DNA from: Bradyrhizobium sp. SZCCT0153 | GTDB taxonomy: Bacteria > Pseudomonadota > Alphaproteobacteria > Rhizobiales > Xanthobacteraceae | NCBI RefSeq assembly: GCF_018129995.1 | Contig: NZ_JAFCKS010000014.1 | Coordinates: forward strand, 1 to 64,000 | Length of the DNA stretch: 64,000 nt | Reading direction: 5' to 3' | In this document: positions 52,409 through 61,222 of the stretch, in pieces | Numbering within the stretch: position 1 is the stretch's first letter | Layout of the letters: the number at the start of each line of letters is the position of its first letter | Made by a program: the position numbers and the translations under genes | Notes under the pieces: model-generated | The model's database searches: none | Told to the model about the DNA's origin: nothing | The model's input: the letters and a program-made list of their open reading frames with translations, nothing else

Positions 52409-53373
52409 GGCGCGATCGTGATGCCCCAGGGCAGCTCGCCCACCTGAATGGTCTTGATCACTTTTTGCGCGGCGACGTCGATGACGGAGACATCGTTCGA
52501 CACGCCGTTGGTGGTGAGCAGGTATTTCTCGTCCGGCGTGAACGCCATGTGCCAGACCCGTTGTCCGACCAGCAGATATTTCATCACCTTGCGGGTGGCC
52601 GTGTCGACCACGGCGATGCGGTTGGCGGGGCCGAGCGCGATGAAGGCGGTCTTGTCGTCCCGGGTCATGCCGATGCCGACCGGCTGGATCGCTTCTTTCC
52701 TCAGGCCCGGAATCTCGAAATTGACCTTGCCGATCACCTCGTGCTTTCCGGGGTCGATGATCGACACCGTGCCGCCGATCTCGGAGGAGATCCACAATTC
52801 CGACGCGTCGTGCTTGAACTCGGCAAAGCGCGGCCGCGCGTCGACCAGCACGTTGGCGACGATCTGGCGCGAGCTGGTGTCGATGAAGTGCGCCATGTTG
52901 GTCGTCTCGGACGTGTTGATCAGCGTCTTGCCGTCCGGACTGATGGTCATGCCCTCGGGCTCGACGCCGACCTGGATGTCGCCGAGCCGGGCGCGCTTCT
53001 CGAGATCGATCACGGTCACCGTGTTGTCGTTCTCGTTGGCGACGTAAAGGATCTTTCCGGCGGCATCCTGAGCGAACAATTCCGGGTCGGGCCCGGAAGG
53101 CAAACTGTCCACCACGGTTTGCGACTTGGCGTCGATCATCTGGATGGTGTCGTCGTCGCCGACTGCGACCATCACGAACTTGCCGTCGCGCGTGAAATCG
53201 ATGCCGCGGGGGCGTTGGCCGACCTTGATGGTCTTGGTTACGGTCCAGCTCTCGGTGTCGATCACCGACACCGTGTTGCTCTTCTCGTTCGAGACATAGG
53301 CGATGAACGCATGCGCCGGCGCGGCTGTCAGCGCCAGCCCGGAAAGAAGCCCAACGCGCCACATGCGCGACAT
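52405..53373 (-). CDS. YVTN-type beta-propeller protein (PedA2/LutD-like)
   Basis: 322 residues, signal peptide MSRMWRVGLLSGLALTAAPAHA. Seven repeats with YVSNEKSNTVSVIDT, YVANENDNTVTVIDL and TTNGVSNDVSVIDV form a seven-bladed propeller with the PQQ-associated ABC repeat pattern. ATG 53373 has AAGGATACGG upstream. It lies between the binding protein and the ATPase and is probably the second periplasmic component of the transporter. Confidence 0.88.
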   Translation of the reverse strand: MSRMWRVGLLSGLALTAAPAHAFIAYVSNEKSNTVSVIDTESWTVTKTIKVGQRPRGIDFTRDGKFVMVAVGDDDTIQMIDAKSQTVVDSLPSGPDPELFAQDAAGKILYVANENDNTVTVIDLEKRARLGDIQVGVEPEGMTISPDGKTLINTSETTNMAHFIDTSSRQIVANVLVDARPRFAEFKHDASELWISSEIGGTVSIIDPGKHEVIGKVNFEIPGLRKEAIQPVGIGMTRDDKTAFIALGPANRIAVVDTATRKVMKYLLVGQRVWHMAFTPDEKYLLTTNGVSNDVSVIDVAAQKVIKTIQVGELPWGITIAP

Positions 53374-53381
53374 CCGTATCC

Positions 53382-54563
53382 TTACTTCAACTTGCATTTG
53401 CTCTCCGGGCGATCGTAGCCGAGCGTGTCGAGCTCGGAGACCTGGTGCAGAAAACCCTCCTGCGGCGACACCGACACCACCATGCGGCCGTCGACGAGCA
53501 GGATCGGCTGGCGCAGCTGCAGGTTCCAGTCGCGCAAGGTCAGCTTCGTGCCTTTGAAGGCGGCGACCGAGAAATCCGGACCCTTGATGAAATCGGTGAC
53601 TTTTTTGACATCGCCGGAATTGGTGCGCGAGGTGGCTTCGCCGATCATGCGTACGGCCGTCCATGCCTGCATGTCGAGCGCGGTCATCCGCCGCGAGTTC
53701 AGCTTGACGAAGCGGTTTTGCATCTGGATCGCGCCCCACTGGTCCTGTGAAGCGTCCCAGCTCCGCGGCACGAGACCGGCCGAGCCCGCGACGGGGCGGG
53801 GATCCCAGGTGCGATAGGGCAGGTAGGCGCCGAACACCTCGCTCTCGTCGGCGGCGACCAGCACGTCGTAGGCCGGCGCCTGTTGCGTGAACACCGGCAT
53901 CTGGCGCTGGATCAGCGTCACGCCTGAATCGGTGCGCCGCGCGCCGCCTTTGTCCTCGAAATTGCGCTCCTGTACGATCTTGGCGCCGAACCGTGTGGCG
54001 GTGCGCCGCAGCGCATCGGCGAACAGCTTGTCCTCGTCATGCGAGCCGACCACGAGCAGCCAGCGCTTCCACTGCTTCCACACCAGGTACTGGCCGAGCG
54101 CGTCGGCGAGCATCGACCGCGTCGGCGCGGTATGGATGACGTTGGCGCGGCAATCGGCCTCGCGCAGCCGCTCGTCGATCGCCCCCGCATTGAACAACAG
54201 CGTGCCGCGCTCGCGCAGGGCGTCCGATACTTTCAGCAGCGCATCGGCCGGCAGATCGGCGATGATGAAGCCGTTGCGCGCGGCAAGATCGGTCGCGGCC
54301 TGCACGGCATCCTCGCCCTCCTTGATACGCCGCTCCTCCAGCGCAAAACGCTGGCCCAGGAATTTGCCGGTGGTGTTGTTGTCCTCGATGGCGAGGCGCG
54401 CGCCGGCGACGCCGTCATTGTCCGCGGGCTGCTCGACCAGCGACAGCGTCGATCTGGTGCCGGCGATACCGAGATAGCCGACGCCGATCATGACAGGGTC
54501 AGCCGCGAGCGCACTCGTCGCGGTGACACCCAAGCCGATCAGGCCGACCAACCATCGGATCAT
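53382..54563 (-). CDS. Branched-chain-type binding protein of the PQQ/lanthanide-associated ABC system (PedA1/LutA-like)
   Basis: 393 residues from ATG 54563 after GGAGGAAAC; signal peptide to SALAADP. Leu/Ile/Val-binding fold: GYLGIAGTRSTLSLVEQPADNDGVAGARLAI (parts), NTTGKFLGQRF, GTLLFNAGAIDERLR, LLVVGSHDEDKLFADALRR. First gene of the five-gene operon. In Pseudomonas putida the related pedA1A2BC genes are needed for growth on alcohols with scarce lanthanide, so this is a lanthanide-acquisition candidate. Confidence 0.87.
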   Translation of the reverse strand: MIRWLVGLIGLGVTATSALAADPVMIGVGYLGIAGTRSTLSLVEQPADNDGVAGARLAIEDNNTTGKFLGQRFALEERRIKEGEDAVQAATDLAARNGFIIADLPADALLKVSDALRERGTLLFNAGAIDERLREADCRANVIHTAPTRSMLADALGQYLVWKQWKRWLLVVGSHDEDKLFADALRRTATRFGAKIVQERNFEDKGGARRTDSGVTLIQRQMPVFTQQAPAYDVLVAADESEVFGAYLPYRTWDPRPVAGSAGLVPRSWDASQDQWGAIQMQNRFVKLNSRRMTALDMQAWTAVRMIGEATSRTNSGDVKKVTDFIKGPDFSVAAFKGTKLTLRDWNLQLRQPILLVDGRMVVSVSPQEGFLHQVSELDTLGYDRPESKCKLK

Positions 54564-54689
54564 GTTTCCTCCAGAGGTTCTCCCCGGCTTGACCGCCGGT
54601 CGAGAATTGTCTCTGCTAAAGCATGACCGATTTGCCGGGCCATGCAACCCCGCATTTCGTCCCCGCGCAGGAGGCCTGGAATCACGATC

Positions 54690-55205
54690 ATGCGAGCGCC
54701 GATATGTTTGCTGATATGTTTCATGGCTTTGCTGTTGACGGCATCGGGCGCGCGCGCCGATCCGCCGAAGCTCGCGGTGTTCGATTTCGAGTTGATCGAC
54801 ACCAGCCTGCCGGGCGAGTTCTACGGCTCCAAGCCGGAGGAGGCGCGGCTCGATCGCATCGGCGAGCAGCTGCGCAAGGAACTGACTGAGTCAGGCAGGT
54901 TCCAGGTGCTCGATATCGCGCCGGTCAGGGACGCCGCCCGTCACGCCAATCTGCAGGCCTGCGGCGGCTGCGACCTCAAGCTTGCCGGAGAACTCGGCGC
55001 CGAGCTGGAGATCACCGGCATGGTGCAGAAGGTCTCGAACCTGATCATCAACCTCAACATCTATCTGCGCGACGTGAAGACCGGCAATATGATCACCGCC
55101 GCCAGCGCCGACATGCGCGGCAACACGGATGAATCCTGGACCCGCACGATGAACTACCTCATCCGCAACCGCTTGCTGGCACCGAATTACGGCAAGCCGG
55201 AGTAG
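54690..55205 (+). CDS. Exported DUF2380/DUF3280-like protein linked to PQQ ABC genes
   Basis: 171 residues from ATG 54690, chosen for the signal peptide (MRAPICLLICFMALLLTAS up to GARADPP); ATG 54642 is possible. Mature part: LAVFDFELIDTSLPGEFYG, RLDRIGEQLRKELTESGRFQVLDI and DVKTGNMITAASADMRGNTDESW, resembling periplasmic surface/assembly proteins of the TolB-N/CsgG-like fold. CGGC in LQACGGCDLK. Divergent from the binding-protein gene across 126 bases. Confidence 0.72.
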   Translation: MRAPICLLICFMALLLTASGARADPPKLAVFDFELIDTSLPGEFYGSKPEEARLDRIGEQLRKELTESGRFQVLDIAPVRDAARHANLQACGGCDLKLAGELGAELEITGMVQKVSNLIINLNIYLRDVKTGNMITAASADMRGNTDESWTRTMNYLIRNRLLAPNYGKPE

Positions 55206-55233
55206 ATTCTTCTCTCCGCGTGCGCCGCTGCCA

Positions 55234-55259
55234 CCTTCTCCCACAACAAGGGGAGAAGG
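55234..55259. repeat. Short palindromic repeat
   Basis: CCTTCTCCC (55234-55242) and GGGAGAAGG (55251-55259) are inverted around an eight-base spacer, between two convergent genes. This motif is common in intergenic DNA of Bradyrhizobium and Rhodopseudomonas and may serve as a bidirectional transcript end. Confidence 0.6.
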
Positions 55260-55289
55260 GAAGGCAGCGTGCGCTTGGCGTGCAGAGCA

Positions 55290-56135
55290 TCACCCTTTCA
55301 ATCGCTCCGCATGCCAATGCAGGTGATCGCCCATGAAGGTCGAGATGAAATAATAGCTGTGGTCGTAGCCCGCCTGCCGCTGCAGCGTCAGCGGGATGTT
55401 GGCCTTGGTGCAGGCGGCCTGCAGCAGCTCTGGCCTCAGCTGCTCCTTCAGGAAATTGTCGGCCTCGCCGACATCGACGAGGAAGCCGGAAAACTTCGCG
55501 CCGTCCTCGATCAGCGCCACCGTGTCGTGGCTGCGCCACGTATCCTTGTTCGGCCCGAGATAGCCGGTCAGCGCCTTGATGCCCCAGGGCACGAGCGACG
55601 GCGCCACGATCGGCGCGAACGCGCTGGCGGCGCGAAAACGGTGCGGGTTGCGCAGCGCCACCGTCAGCGCGCCGTGGCCGCCCATGGAATGGCCCATCAC
55701 CGATTGCCGCTTGGCATCGACCGGAAAATTCTCGGCGACCAGCTTCGGCAGCTCGTCGGTGACGTAGCTCCACATGCGATAATTGCGCGCAAACGGCTCT
55801 TGCGTGGCATCGACATAGAAGCCGGCGCCGAGGCCAAAATCATAGGCATTGTTGGCGTCGCCCGGCACGTCGGGCCCGCGCGGGCTGGTGTCGGGCGCCA
55901 CGAAGATCAGGCCGAGCTCGGCGCAGGCCTTGCGGAATTCGCCCTTCTCGGTGACGTTGGCATGCGTGCAGGTGAGGCCGGACAGATACCAGACCATTGG
56001 AAGCTTGGCGCCGGCTGCATGCGGGGGAACATAGACCGAGAACACCATGTCGGTTCCGGTCGCCTGGCTTGCGTGGCGATACACGCCCTGCACGCCGCCA
56101 TAGGATGTATTGGTCGAGACAGTCTGAATCGTCAT
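55290..56135 (-). CDS. fghA: S-formylglutathione hydrolase
   Basis: 281 residues, esterase D family. Nucleophile Ser in MGHSMGGHGAL, oxyanion segment YLSGLTCTHAN, Asp in LVDVGEADNFL and His in GYDHSYYFI. It hydrolyses S-formylglutathione to formate and glutathione, the third step after Gfa and AdhI, whose genes are 27 kb away. Start ATG 56135; the frame extends to 56168. Confidence 0.95.
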   Translation of the reverse strand: MTIQTVSTNTSYGGVQGVYRHASQATGTDMVFSVYVPPHAAGAKLPMVWYLSGLTCTHANVTEKGEFRKACAELGLIFVAPDTSPRGPDVPGDANNAYDFGLGAGFYVDATQEPFARNYRMWSYVTDELPKLVAENFPVDAKRQSVMGHSMGGHGALTVALRNPHRFRAASAFAPIVAPSLVPWGIKALTGYLGPNKDTWRSHDTVALIEDGAKFSGFLVDVGEADNFLKEQLRPELLQAACTKANIPLTLQRQAGYDHSYYFISTFMGDHLHWHAERLKG

Positions 56136-56213
56136 GGCTTTGGGCTCCGTGGCATCTAACCACATCATGATTGCAACGCTTGTGTGACCGAATTTGCGGC
56201 GGCTGCCGGCGCG

Positions 56214-56834
56214 TCAGGCGACGCCACTGTCGATCGCCAGCCGCACCAGCTCGACCGAGGTTTTGACGCCGAGTTTCTGGCGCATGATGGAGGAGGTGTT
56301 GGCGACCGTCTTGTAGGACGATTGCACCAGCCAGGCGATCTCGGACAGGCTCTTTCCGGCGCTGAGCAGCCGCAGGATCTCCATCTCGCGCGCGTTCAGC
56401 TTCGACAGCGGGCTTTGCGCCAGCGTCGGCCCTGCGAAGGCGATGCTGCGCGCGATCGCGCTCGGCAGATAGGTGCCGCCGCCTCCGACGGTGCGGATCG
56501 CCTCGACGAGGTCGTCGGGGTCGCCGGTCTTGGAGACATAGCCCTTGGCGCCGCATTCGATCGCGCGCGCGGCGAAGGCGGGGTCGTCGTTCATGCTGAA
56601 CATGATGATGCGGGCCTCGGGCGCGCGCTCTAGGATGCGGCGCGCCAGCTCGAAGCCGGAGACGGTCGGCAGGTTGATGTCGATGATCGAGAGGTCGGGG
56701 CGCTCGACGATGAAGACGCATTCGCCGTCCTCGGCGTCGGCGGCCTCCAAAATCTCGATCTCGCCTTCGTCGGCGAGCACGGCACGGCAGCCGGAAGCCA
56801 CGATGGGATGATCGTCGACGATCAGAATGCGCAT
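56214..56834 (-). CDS. Response regulator, NarL/LuxR family
   Basis: 206 residues. Receiver domain with acidic DD at 7-8, phosphoacceptor D52 (SIIDINLP), and Lys in GYVSKTGDP; output helix-turn-helix at ~145-200 (LNAREMEILRLLSAGKSLSEIAWLV, SSYKTVANTSSIMRQKLGV). Start ATG 56834. Divergent from the histidine kinase gene. Comparable pairs control formaldehyde or methanol oxidation in other methylotrophic alphaproteobacteria, so it likely governs part of this region (inference). Confidence 0.9.
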   Translation of the reverse strand: MRILIVDDHPIVASGCRAVLADEGEIEILEAADAEDGECVFIVERPDLSIIDINLPTVSGFELARRILERAPEARIIMFSMNDDPAFAARAIECGAKGYVSKTGDPDDLVEAIRTVGGGGTYLPSAIARSIAFAGPTLAQSPLSKLNAREMEILRLLSAGKSLSEIAWLVQSSYKTVANTSSIMRQKLGVKTSVELVRLAIDSGVA

Positions 56835-57026
56835 GGACGCTCCTCGCGACAGCGCCGACCTGTTTTCCGCCGCATGATACCGGACGAGACAAATGCGCGT
56901 CTCATGTCGCCTCATGCAACCCGGCCGGGATTGCTGTACGGTTTCGATTAGATATCGGGCGCTTCGCCTCTGTCAACGTCACCGGACAGGCGCGGGCCAA
57001 CCTTCGCGGGGCGACAGGCGGCACCA

Positions 57027-58385
57027 ATGTGGCAAAATCTATCCTTGCGCGCGCGCATCAACCTGCTGCTGGCGCTGCTGCTGGCGCTGGGGCTCGCGGT
57101 CAATATCGGCCGCCAGGTCGCGGAAGCCGGGCCGCGCGTGCAGGCCGAGGACCAGAGCGTGATCCGGCTGGCGCGCGAATTCATCGAGATGATCGTTGCG
57201 GACCTCAACGAGGCGCCGGATCCTGACGCGCGGTTGAACCAGATCGCGCGCGACCTCAGCCGCCTGCGCCATGTCAGCATCGCGCTTCGGGACGGCGACG
57301 GTCGTCCGCTGACGCCGCCCCGGAGCGACGCCGATGACGACACGCGCGGGCCTCCGGCCTGGTTCGTCGGTCTGGTTCATCCCGAGCAGACCGCGGTGAG
57401 CGTGCCGGTCTCGATCCACGGCAAGCCGGGCTCGCTGCTGATCACCTCGCACCCCGACGACGAGATCGCCGAGATCTGGGACGGCATCGTGACCCAGCTC
57501 GAGGTCGGCTCGGTGATCGCGCTGGCGCTGTTCCTGGTGATGATGAATGTGGTCGGGCGGGCGCTGGCGCCGCTGCAGTCCCTGGCGGATGTGATGGCCG
57601 AGCTCGAGGGCGGACGCTATCAGGCGCGCGTCGTGCCGGGCGGCGCGCCGGAACTCGCAGCGATCTGCACCAAGCTCAACCATCTTGCGGCGACGCTCAG
57701 CGAGGCGATCGAGGACAAGCGGCGCCTCGCCGAACGCACGGTGTCGCTTCAGGACGTCGAGCGCAAGGAGATCGCGCGCGAGCTCCATGACGAGTTCGGC
57801 CCCTACCTGTTCTCGCTGCGCGCCCATGCCAGTGCGCTGGCGAAGCAGGCGGACGGACGCGCCCCGAATGCCGAGGCCGTGCGAAGACACGGCAGCGCCA
57901 TGCTGGAGCAGATCAACGCGCTCCAGCAGTTCAATCGCCGGGTGCTGGAGCGTCTGCGCCCCGTCGGCCTTGCCGAGCTCGGCCTGCGTCAGGCGCTGGA
58001 ATCGCTGTCGCGGCTGTGGCGGGAATCGCATCCCGATGTCGCGATCGAGACCGTGATCTCGCCGGCGCTTGGCGTCACCGGCGAGACCGCCGACCTTACC
58101 ATCTACCGCATCGTGCAGGAGGCGCTGACCAACGTGTTCCGCCACGCCGGCGCGACCTCGGTCAACGTCGTCATCGAGCCGGTGGAGCAGGTATCGGGCG
58201 ATGGTCGCTTCTGCGCACGGGTGCGGGTCAGCGACAATGGCCGCGGCATGGAGCCGGGCCAGAAGCTCGGCTTCGGCCTCGTCGGCATGCGCGAGCGGAT
58301 CCTGGCGCTGGGCGGCACACTCAACGTCGTCTCCGGCGATGGCGGTCTGACCGTCGAAGCGCTGGTTCCGACGGCGGTGGCCTGA
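57027..58385 (+). CDS. Sensor histidine kinase, NarX/HisKA_3 family
   Basis: 452 residues. Membrane spans ~11-29 and ~159-176 enclose a ~130-residue periplasmic sensor; a HAMP region follows (RALAPLQSLADVMAELEGG). Phosphoacceptor H254 is in ERKEIARELHDEFGPYLFSLR (parts), N-box in IVQEALTNVFRHA and G-box in DNGRGM and GLVGMRERI. Partner of the response regulator encoded divergently 192 bases away. The periplasmic sensor could detect metal, alcohol or aldehyde; nothing in it identifies the ligand. Confidence 0.9.
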   Translation: MWQNLSLRARINLLLALLLALGLAVNIGRQVAEAGPRVQAEDQSVIRLAREFIEMIVADLNEAPDPDARLNQIARDLSRLRHVSIALRDGDGRPLTPPRSDADDDTRGPPAWFVGLVHPEQTAVSVPVSIHGKPGSLLITSHPDDEIAEIWDGIVTQLEVGSVIALALFLVMMNVVGRALAPLQSLADVMAELEGGRYQARVVPGGAPELAAICTKLNHLAATLSEAIEDKRRLAERTVSLQDVERKEIARELHDEFGPYLFSLRAHASALAKQADGRAPNAEAVRRHGSAMLEQINALQQFNRRVLERLRPVGLAELGLRQALESLSRLWRESHPDVAIETVISPALGVTGETADLTIYRIVQEALTNVFRHAGATSVNVVIEPVEQVSGDGRFCARVRVSDNGRGMEPGQKLGFGLVGMRERILALGGTLNVVSGDGGLTVEALVPTAVA

Positions 58386-58390
58386 TCGCG

Positions 58391-58419
58391 TCGGGAAGAA
58401 TTCCCGATTTTGTCGGGAA
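58391..58419. promoter_or_regulatory. Triple inverted element upstream of the TonB receptor gene
   Basis: TCGGGAA (58391-58397), TTCCCGA (58401-58407) and TCGGGAA (58413-58419) alternate with spacers of 3 and 5 bases, between the kinase stop and the receptor start (58540). It could be a regulator-binding array or, as RNA, a pair of competing hairpins. Confidence 0.5.
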
Positions 58420-58539
58420 AATTGGTGCGGATATGGCCCGACCTTTTGTGGCTGGCGCACGCCTTGCTGCCGATTACACTCGCCCTCGACCAACCGGCGA
58501 AAATCAAAACAGCCGGTGATCACGGATGGGAAGGCAGGG

Positions 58540-61062
58540 ATGGGCAATCGTCTTTGGCGTGTTGGATTCAAGCGTGTTGGATTCAAGCGTCTTGGGTTCA
58601 AGCGTCTTGGGTTCAAGCGTCGTTTGTTGATGGCGTCGGTTTCGAGCGGGCTGGTGTCCGGGCTGGTCTTCGCGGCCCCCGTGTGGGCGGCACAGGACGA
58701 GGAGACCAACGTCCAGAACCTTCCGCCGGTCGAGGTGACCGCGCCGCCGCCGGCGAGCGTGAGGCGCAGCGCGCCAACGCGGCCGGTCGCGCGTGTCGGG
58801 GCGGCGTCATCCGCCAGCCCGAAGACGCGCCTTTACGTCTACCCGACCTCGCCGGGCACCGGCCGGGGTCTCGACGTCGACAAGGTCCCGTCGGCGATCA
58901 ACGCCGTGGATGCCAGCCAGATCAGGCGCACCGGCTCGCTGAACGTCACCGATGCGCTCCGCGACAACATCGCCGGCGTGAACATCACCGAAGTCACCGG
59001 CAATCCGTTTCAGCCGGATGTCGAATTCCGCGGCTTCGTCGCCTCGCCCGTGACCGGCACGCCGCAAGGCCTTGCGGTCTACCAGAACGGCGTCCGCATC
59101 AACGAAGCGTTCTCCGACGCCGTCAACTGGGATCTGATCCCGACCGCTGCGATCAGGTCGGTGACGCTCGTGACCAACAACCCCGCCTTCGGCCTCAACG
59201 CGCTGGGCGGCGCGATCAATCTGCAGATGAAGGACGGCTTTACCTATCAGGGCGCGGAGCTCGATCTGATGGGCGGCTCGTTCGGCCGCATCCAGGGCTC
59301 GGCGCAATGGGGCAAGACGGTCGACAAGAATTACGCCGTCTATGCCGCGCTCGAGGGCCTGCACGACAACGGTTTCCGCAACTTCTCCCAGTCGGACGTG
59401 CGGCGCTTCTACGGCGACGTCGGCTACAAGGCCGGTGACAGCGAATTCCACGCCAACATGGGCGTCGCCAAGAACGATTTCGGCGCCAGCGCCACCGTTC
59501 CCGCCGAGCTGCTCGACAAATATTGGGGCGCGACCTACACGACCCCGCAGACCACCTCCAACCGCGTCGGCTATCTCAACCTGACCGGCAAAGTCGATGC
59601 GACGCCGACCTGGACGCTCGAAGGCACCGCGCATGTGCGCCGCTACGAGCAGAAGCTCGTCGACGGCAACCCGACCGACGCGCAGGAATGCGCCATCGCC
59701 GGGCTGCTGTGCTTCGGCGACGACACGACACCGGCGAATGGCACGAGCGGCGTGCAGCTTGCCAATCCGTATCCGTCCGGGACCATCCTCGGCGAGATCG
59801 ACCGCAGCTCGATACGATCGACCACCTTCGGCGTGTCGGGGCAGGCCACCAACACCGATCAGCTGCTCGGGCACGACAACCGCTTCGTGATGGGCGCGAC
59901 CTACGACGCCAGCGTCACGCGCTACAACGCCACCGCCGAGATCGGCTCGATCGGAGAAAACTACGTCGTCAGCGGCAGCGGACTCTTCCTGGGGCCGACC
60001 GGCGTACCTGATACCGTTGCCGGTCCCGTCTCGCTGCGGACCGTCAACCAATATAACGGTCTCTACGCGATGGACACTTTCAATATCACCGACGCCTTTG
60101 CCGTCACCGGCGGCGGCCGTTTCAACGTGGCGCGCATCTCGCTGGAGGATCAACTCGGCACCGATCTCAACGGTGATCACACCTTCACCCGCTTCAATCC
60201 GGTGATCGGCGGCACCTACAAAATCACGCCGGAGCTGACCGCCTATGCCGGCTATTCCGAGGCCAACCGCGTGCCGACGCCGCTGGAACTCGGCTGCTCC
60301 GATCCGGCCCGTCCCTGTCTCATTGCCGCGTTTCTCGTCTCCGATCCGCCATTGAAGCAGGTCGTGTCCAAGACCGTGGAAGCGGGCCTGCGCGGCAGCA
60401 GGGAGCTGAACATCGGCACGCTCGGCTGGAAAGTCGGCGGCTTCCGCGCCACCAATTACGACGACATCGTCGCTATCCCCGTTCCCGGCCGCACCGGCTT
60501 TGGCTATTTCTCCAATGTCGGCCGGACCCGGCGGCAGGGGCTCGAGGCCGAAATCAACATCAAGTCGTCGACGCTTCAGTTCCAGGCGAGCTACGCCTTC
60601 GTCGATGCGCGCTTCCTCGACGCACTGACCATCGGCTCGAACAGCCCGTTCGCCGACGCCGACGGCAACATCCAGGTCTCGCCCGGCAACCAGCTTCCGG
60701 CGATCCCGCGTCACCGCGTCAAGGTCGGCGTGGACTATGCCGTGACCGACGTCTGGAAGGTCGGCGGCAACGCGATCTTCGTCTCCAGCCAATATCTGGT
60801 CGGCGACGAGTCCAATCAATATGCGAAGCTGCCGTCTTATACCGTGTTCAATCTCCACACCTCCTACCAGGTGACCAAGAATTTCCAGCTCTACGGCAAG
60901 GTCGACAACATCTTCGACAAACGCTACGCGACCTACGGACAGTTCTTCGACACGGGAGCCGTGCCCAACTTCACCAACGGCGGCGCCGACTTCAACGACC
61001 CGCGTTCGCTCAGCCCGGCAAGGCCGCGCGCGTTCTATGCGGGGATGAGGGTGACGTTCTGA
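58540..61062 (+). CDS. TonB-dependent outer-membrane receptor (candidate lanthanide/lanthanophore receptor)
   Basis: 840 residues from ATG 58540 (AAGGCAGGG upstream; a GTG at 58516 is also in frame). The basic leader has four (V/L)GFKR repeats before the hydrophobic signal core. A TonB-box-like LPPVEVTAPPP follows, then the plug domain (~125-250: KVPSAINAVDASQIRR, PDVEFRGFVASPVTGTPQGLAVYQNGVRI in parts, NPAFGLNALGGAINL) and the barrel ending FYAGMRVTF. In Methylorubrum LutH, the receptor for rare earths, is encoded with lanM and the Lut ABC genes, the same set as here. No other TonB receptor is in the window. Confidence 0.87.
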   Translation: MGNRLWRVGFKRVGFKRLGFKRLGFKRRLLMASVSSGLVSGLVFAAPVWAAQDEETNVQNLPPVEVTAPPPASVRRSAPTRPVARVGAASSASPKTRLYVYPTSPGTGRGLDVDKVPSAINAVDASQIRRTGSLNVTDALRDNIAGVNITEVTGNPFQPDVEFRGFVASPVTGTPQGLAVYQNGVRINEAFSDAVNWDLIPTAAIRSVTLVTNNPAFGLNALGGAINLQMKDGFTYQGAELDLMGGSFGRIQGSAQWGKTVDKNYAVYAALEGLHDNGFRNFSQSDVRRFYGDVGYKAGDSEFHANMGVAKNDFGASATVPAELLDKYWGATYTTPQTTSNRVGYLNLTGKVDATPTWTLEGTAHVRRYEQKLVDGNPTDAQECAIAGLLCFGDDTTPANGTSGVQLANPYPSGTILGEIDRSSIRSTTFGVSGQATNTDQLLGHDNRFVMGATYDASVTRYNATAEIGSIGENYVVSGSGLFLGPTGVPDTVAGPVSLRTVNQYNGLYAMDTFNITDAFAVTGGGRFNVARISLEDQLGTDLNGDHTFTRFNPVIGGTYKITPELTAYAGYSEANRVPTPLELGCSDPARPCLIAAFLVSDPPLKQVVSKTVEAGLRGSRELNIGTLGWKVGGFRATNYDDIVAIPVPGRTGFGYFSNVGRTRRQGLEAEINIKSSTLQFQASYAFVDARFLDALTIGSNSPFADADGNIQVSPGNQLPAIPRHRVKVGVDYAVTDVWKVGGNAIFVSSQYLVGDESNQYAKLPSYTVFNLHTSYQVTKNFQLYGKVDNIFDKRYATYGQFFDTGAVPNFTNGGADFNDPRSLSPARPRAFYAGMRVTF
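58561..58620 (+). repeat. Four tandem 15-base repeats inside the receptor signal sequence
   Basis: Exactly 60 bases made of two copies of GTTGGATTCAAGCGT-type and two of CTTGGGTTCAAGCGT-type units, coding VGFKR-VGFKR-LGFKR-LGFKR. A multiple of three, so copy-number change keeps the frame. Confidence 0.9.
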
Positions 61063-61222
61063 GCCCGGCCCGGCAAGCCCGGGGCCGGTGTGGGTGACGA
61101 GGAGGGGGGCTTCGTCGGTGCGCCGGCGCGGCGTGTCGCCACGGCTGTGTTCTACCTCAGGCCGATTGACTCATTGTTCATGTTTTGTTCTTATGCTGGT
61201 CGTCCAGCCAAGGGAGCGAGCC

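Noticed and set aside
51602..53362. An apparent 586-residue propeller-ATPase fusion
   Set aside because: The N-terminal part is Arg-rich shadow sequence of the propeller gene; the ATPase begins at 52408 with an ATGA overlap.
58561..58620. Short tandem repeats as a possible CRISPR array
   Set aside because: Units are contiguous without spacers, in frame inside a coding region; no cas genes.
58807..60858. A 683-codon minus-strand frame opposite the TonB receptor
   Set aside because: High-GC antisense shadow; no start signal, no recognisable fold, whereas the plus-strand receptor has plug and barrel.
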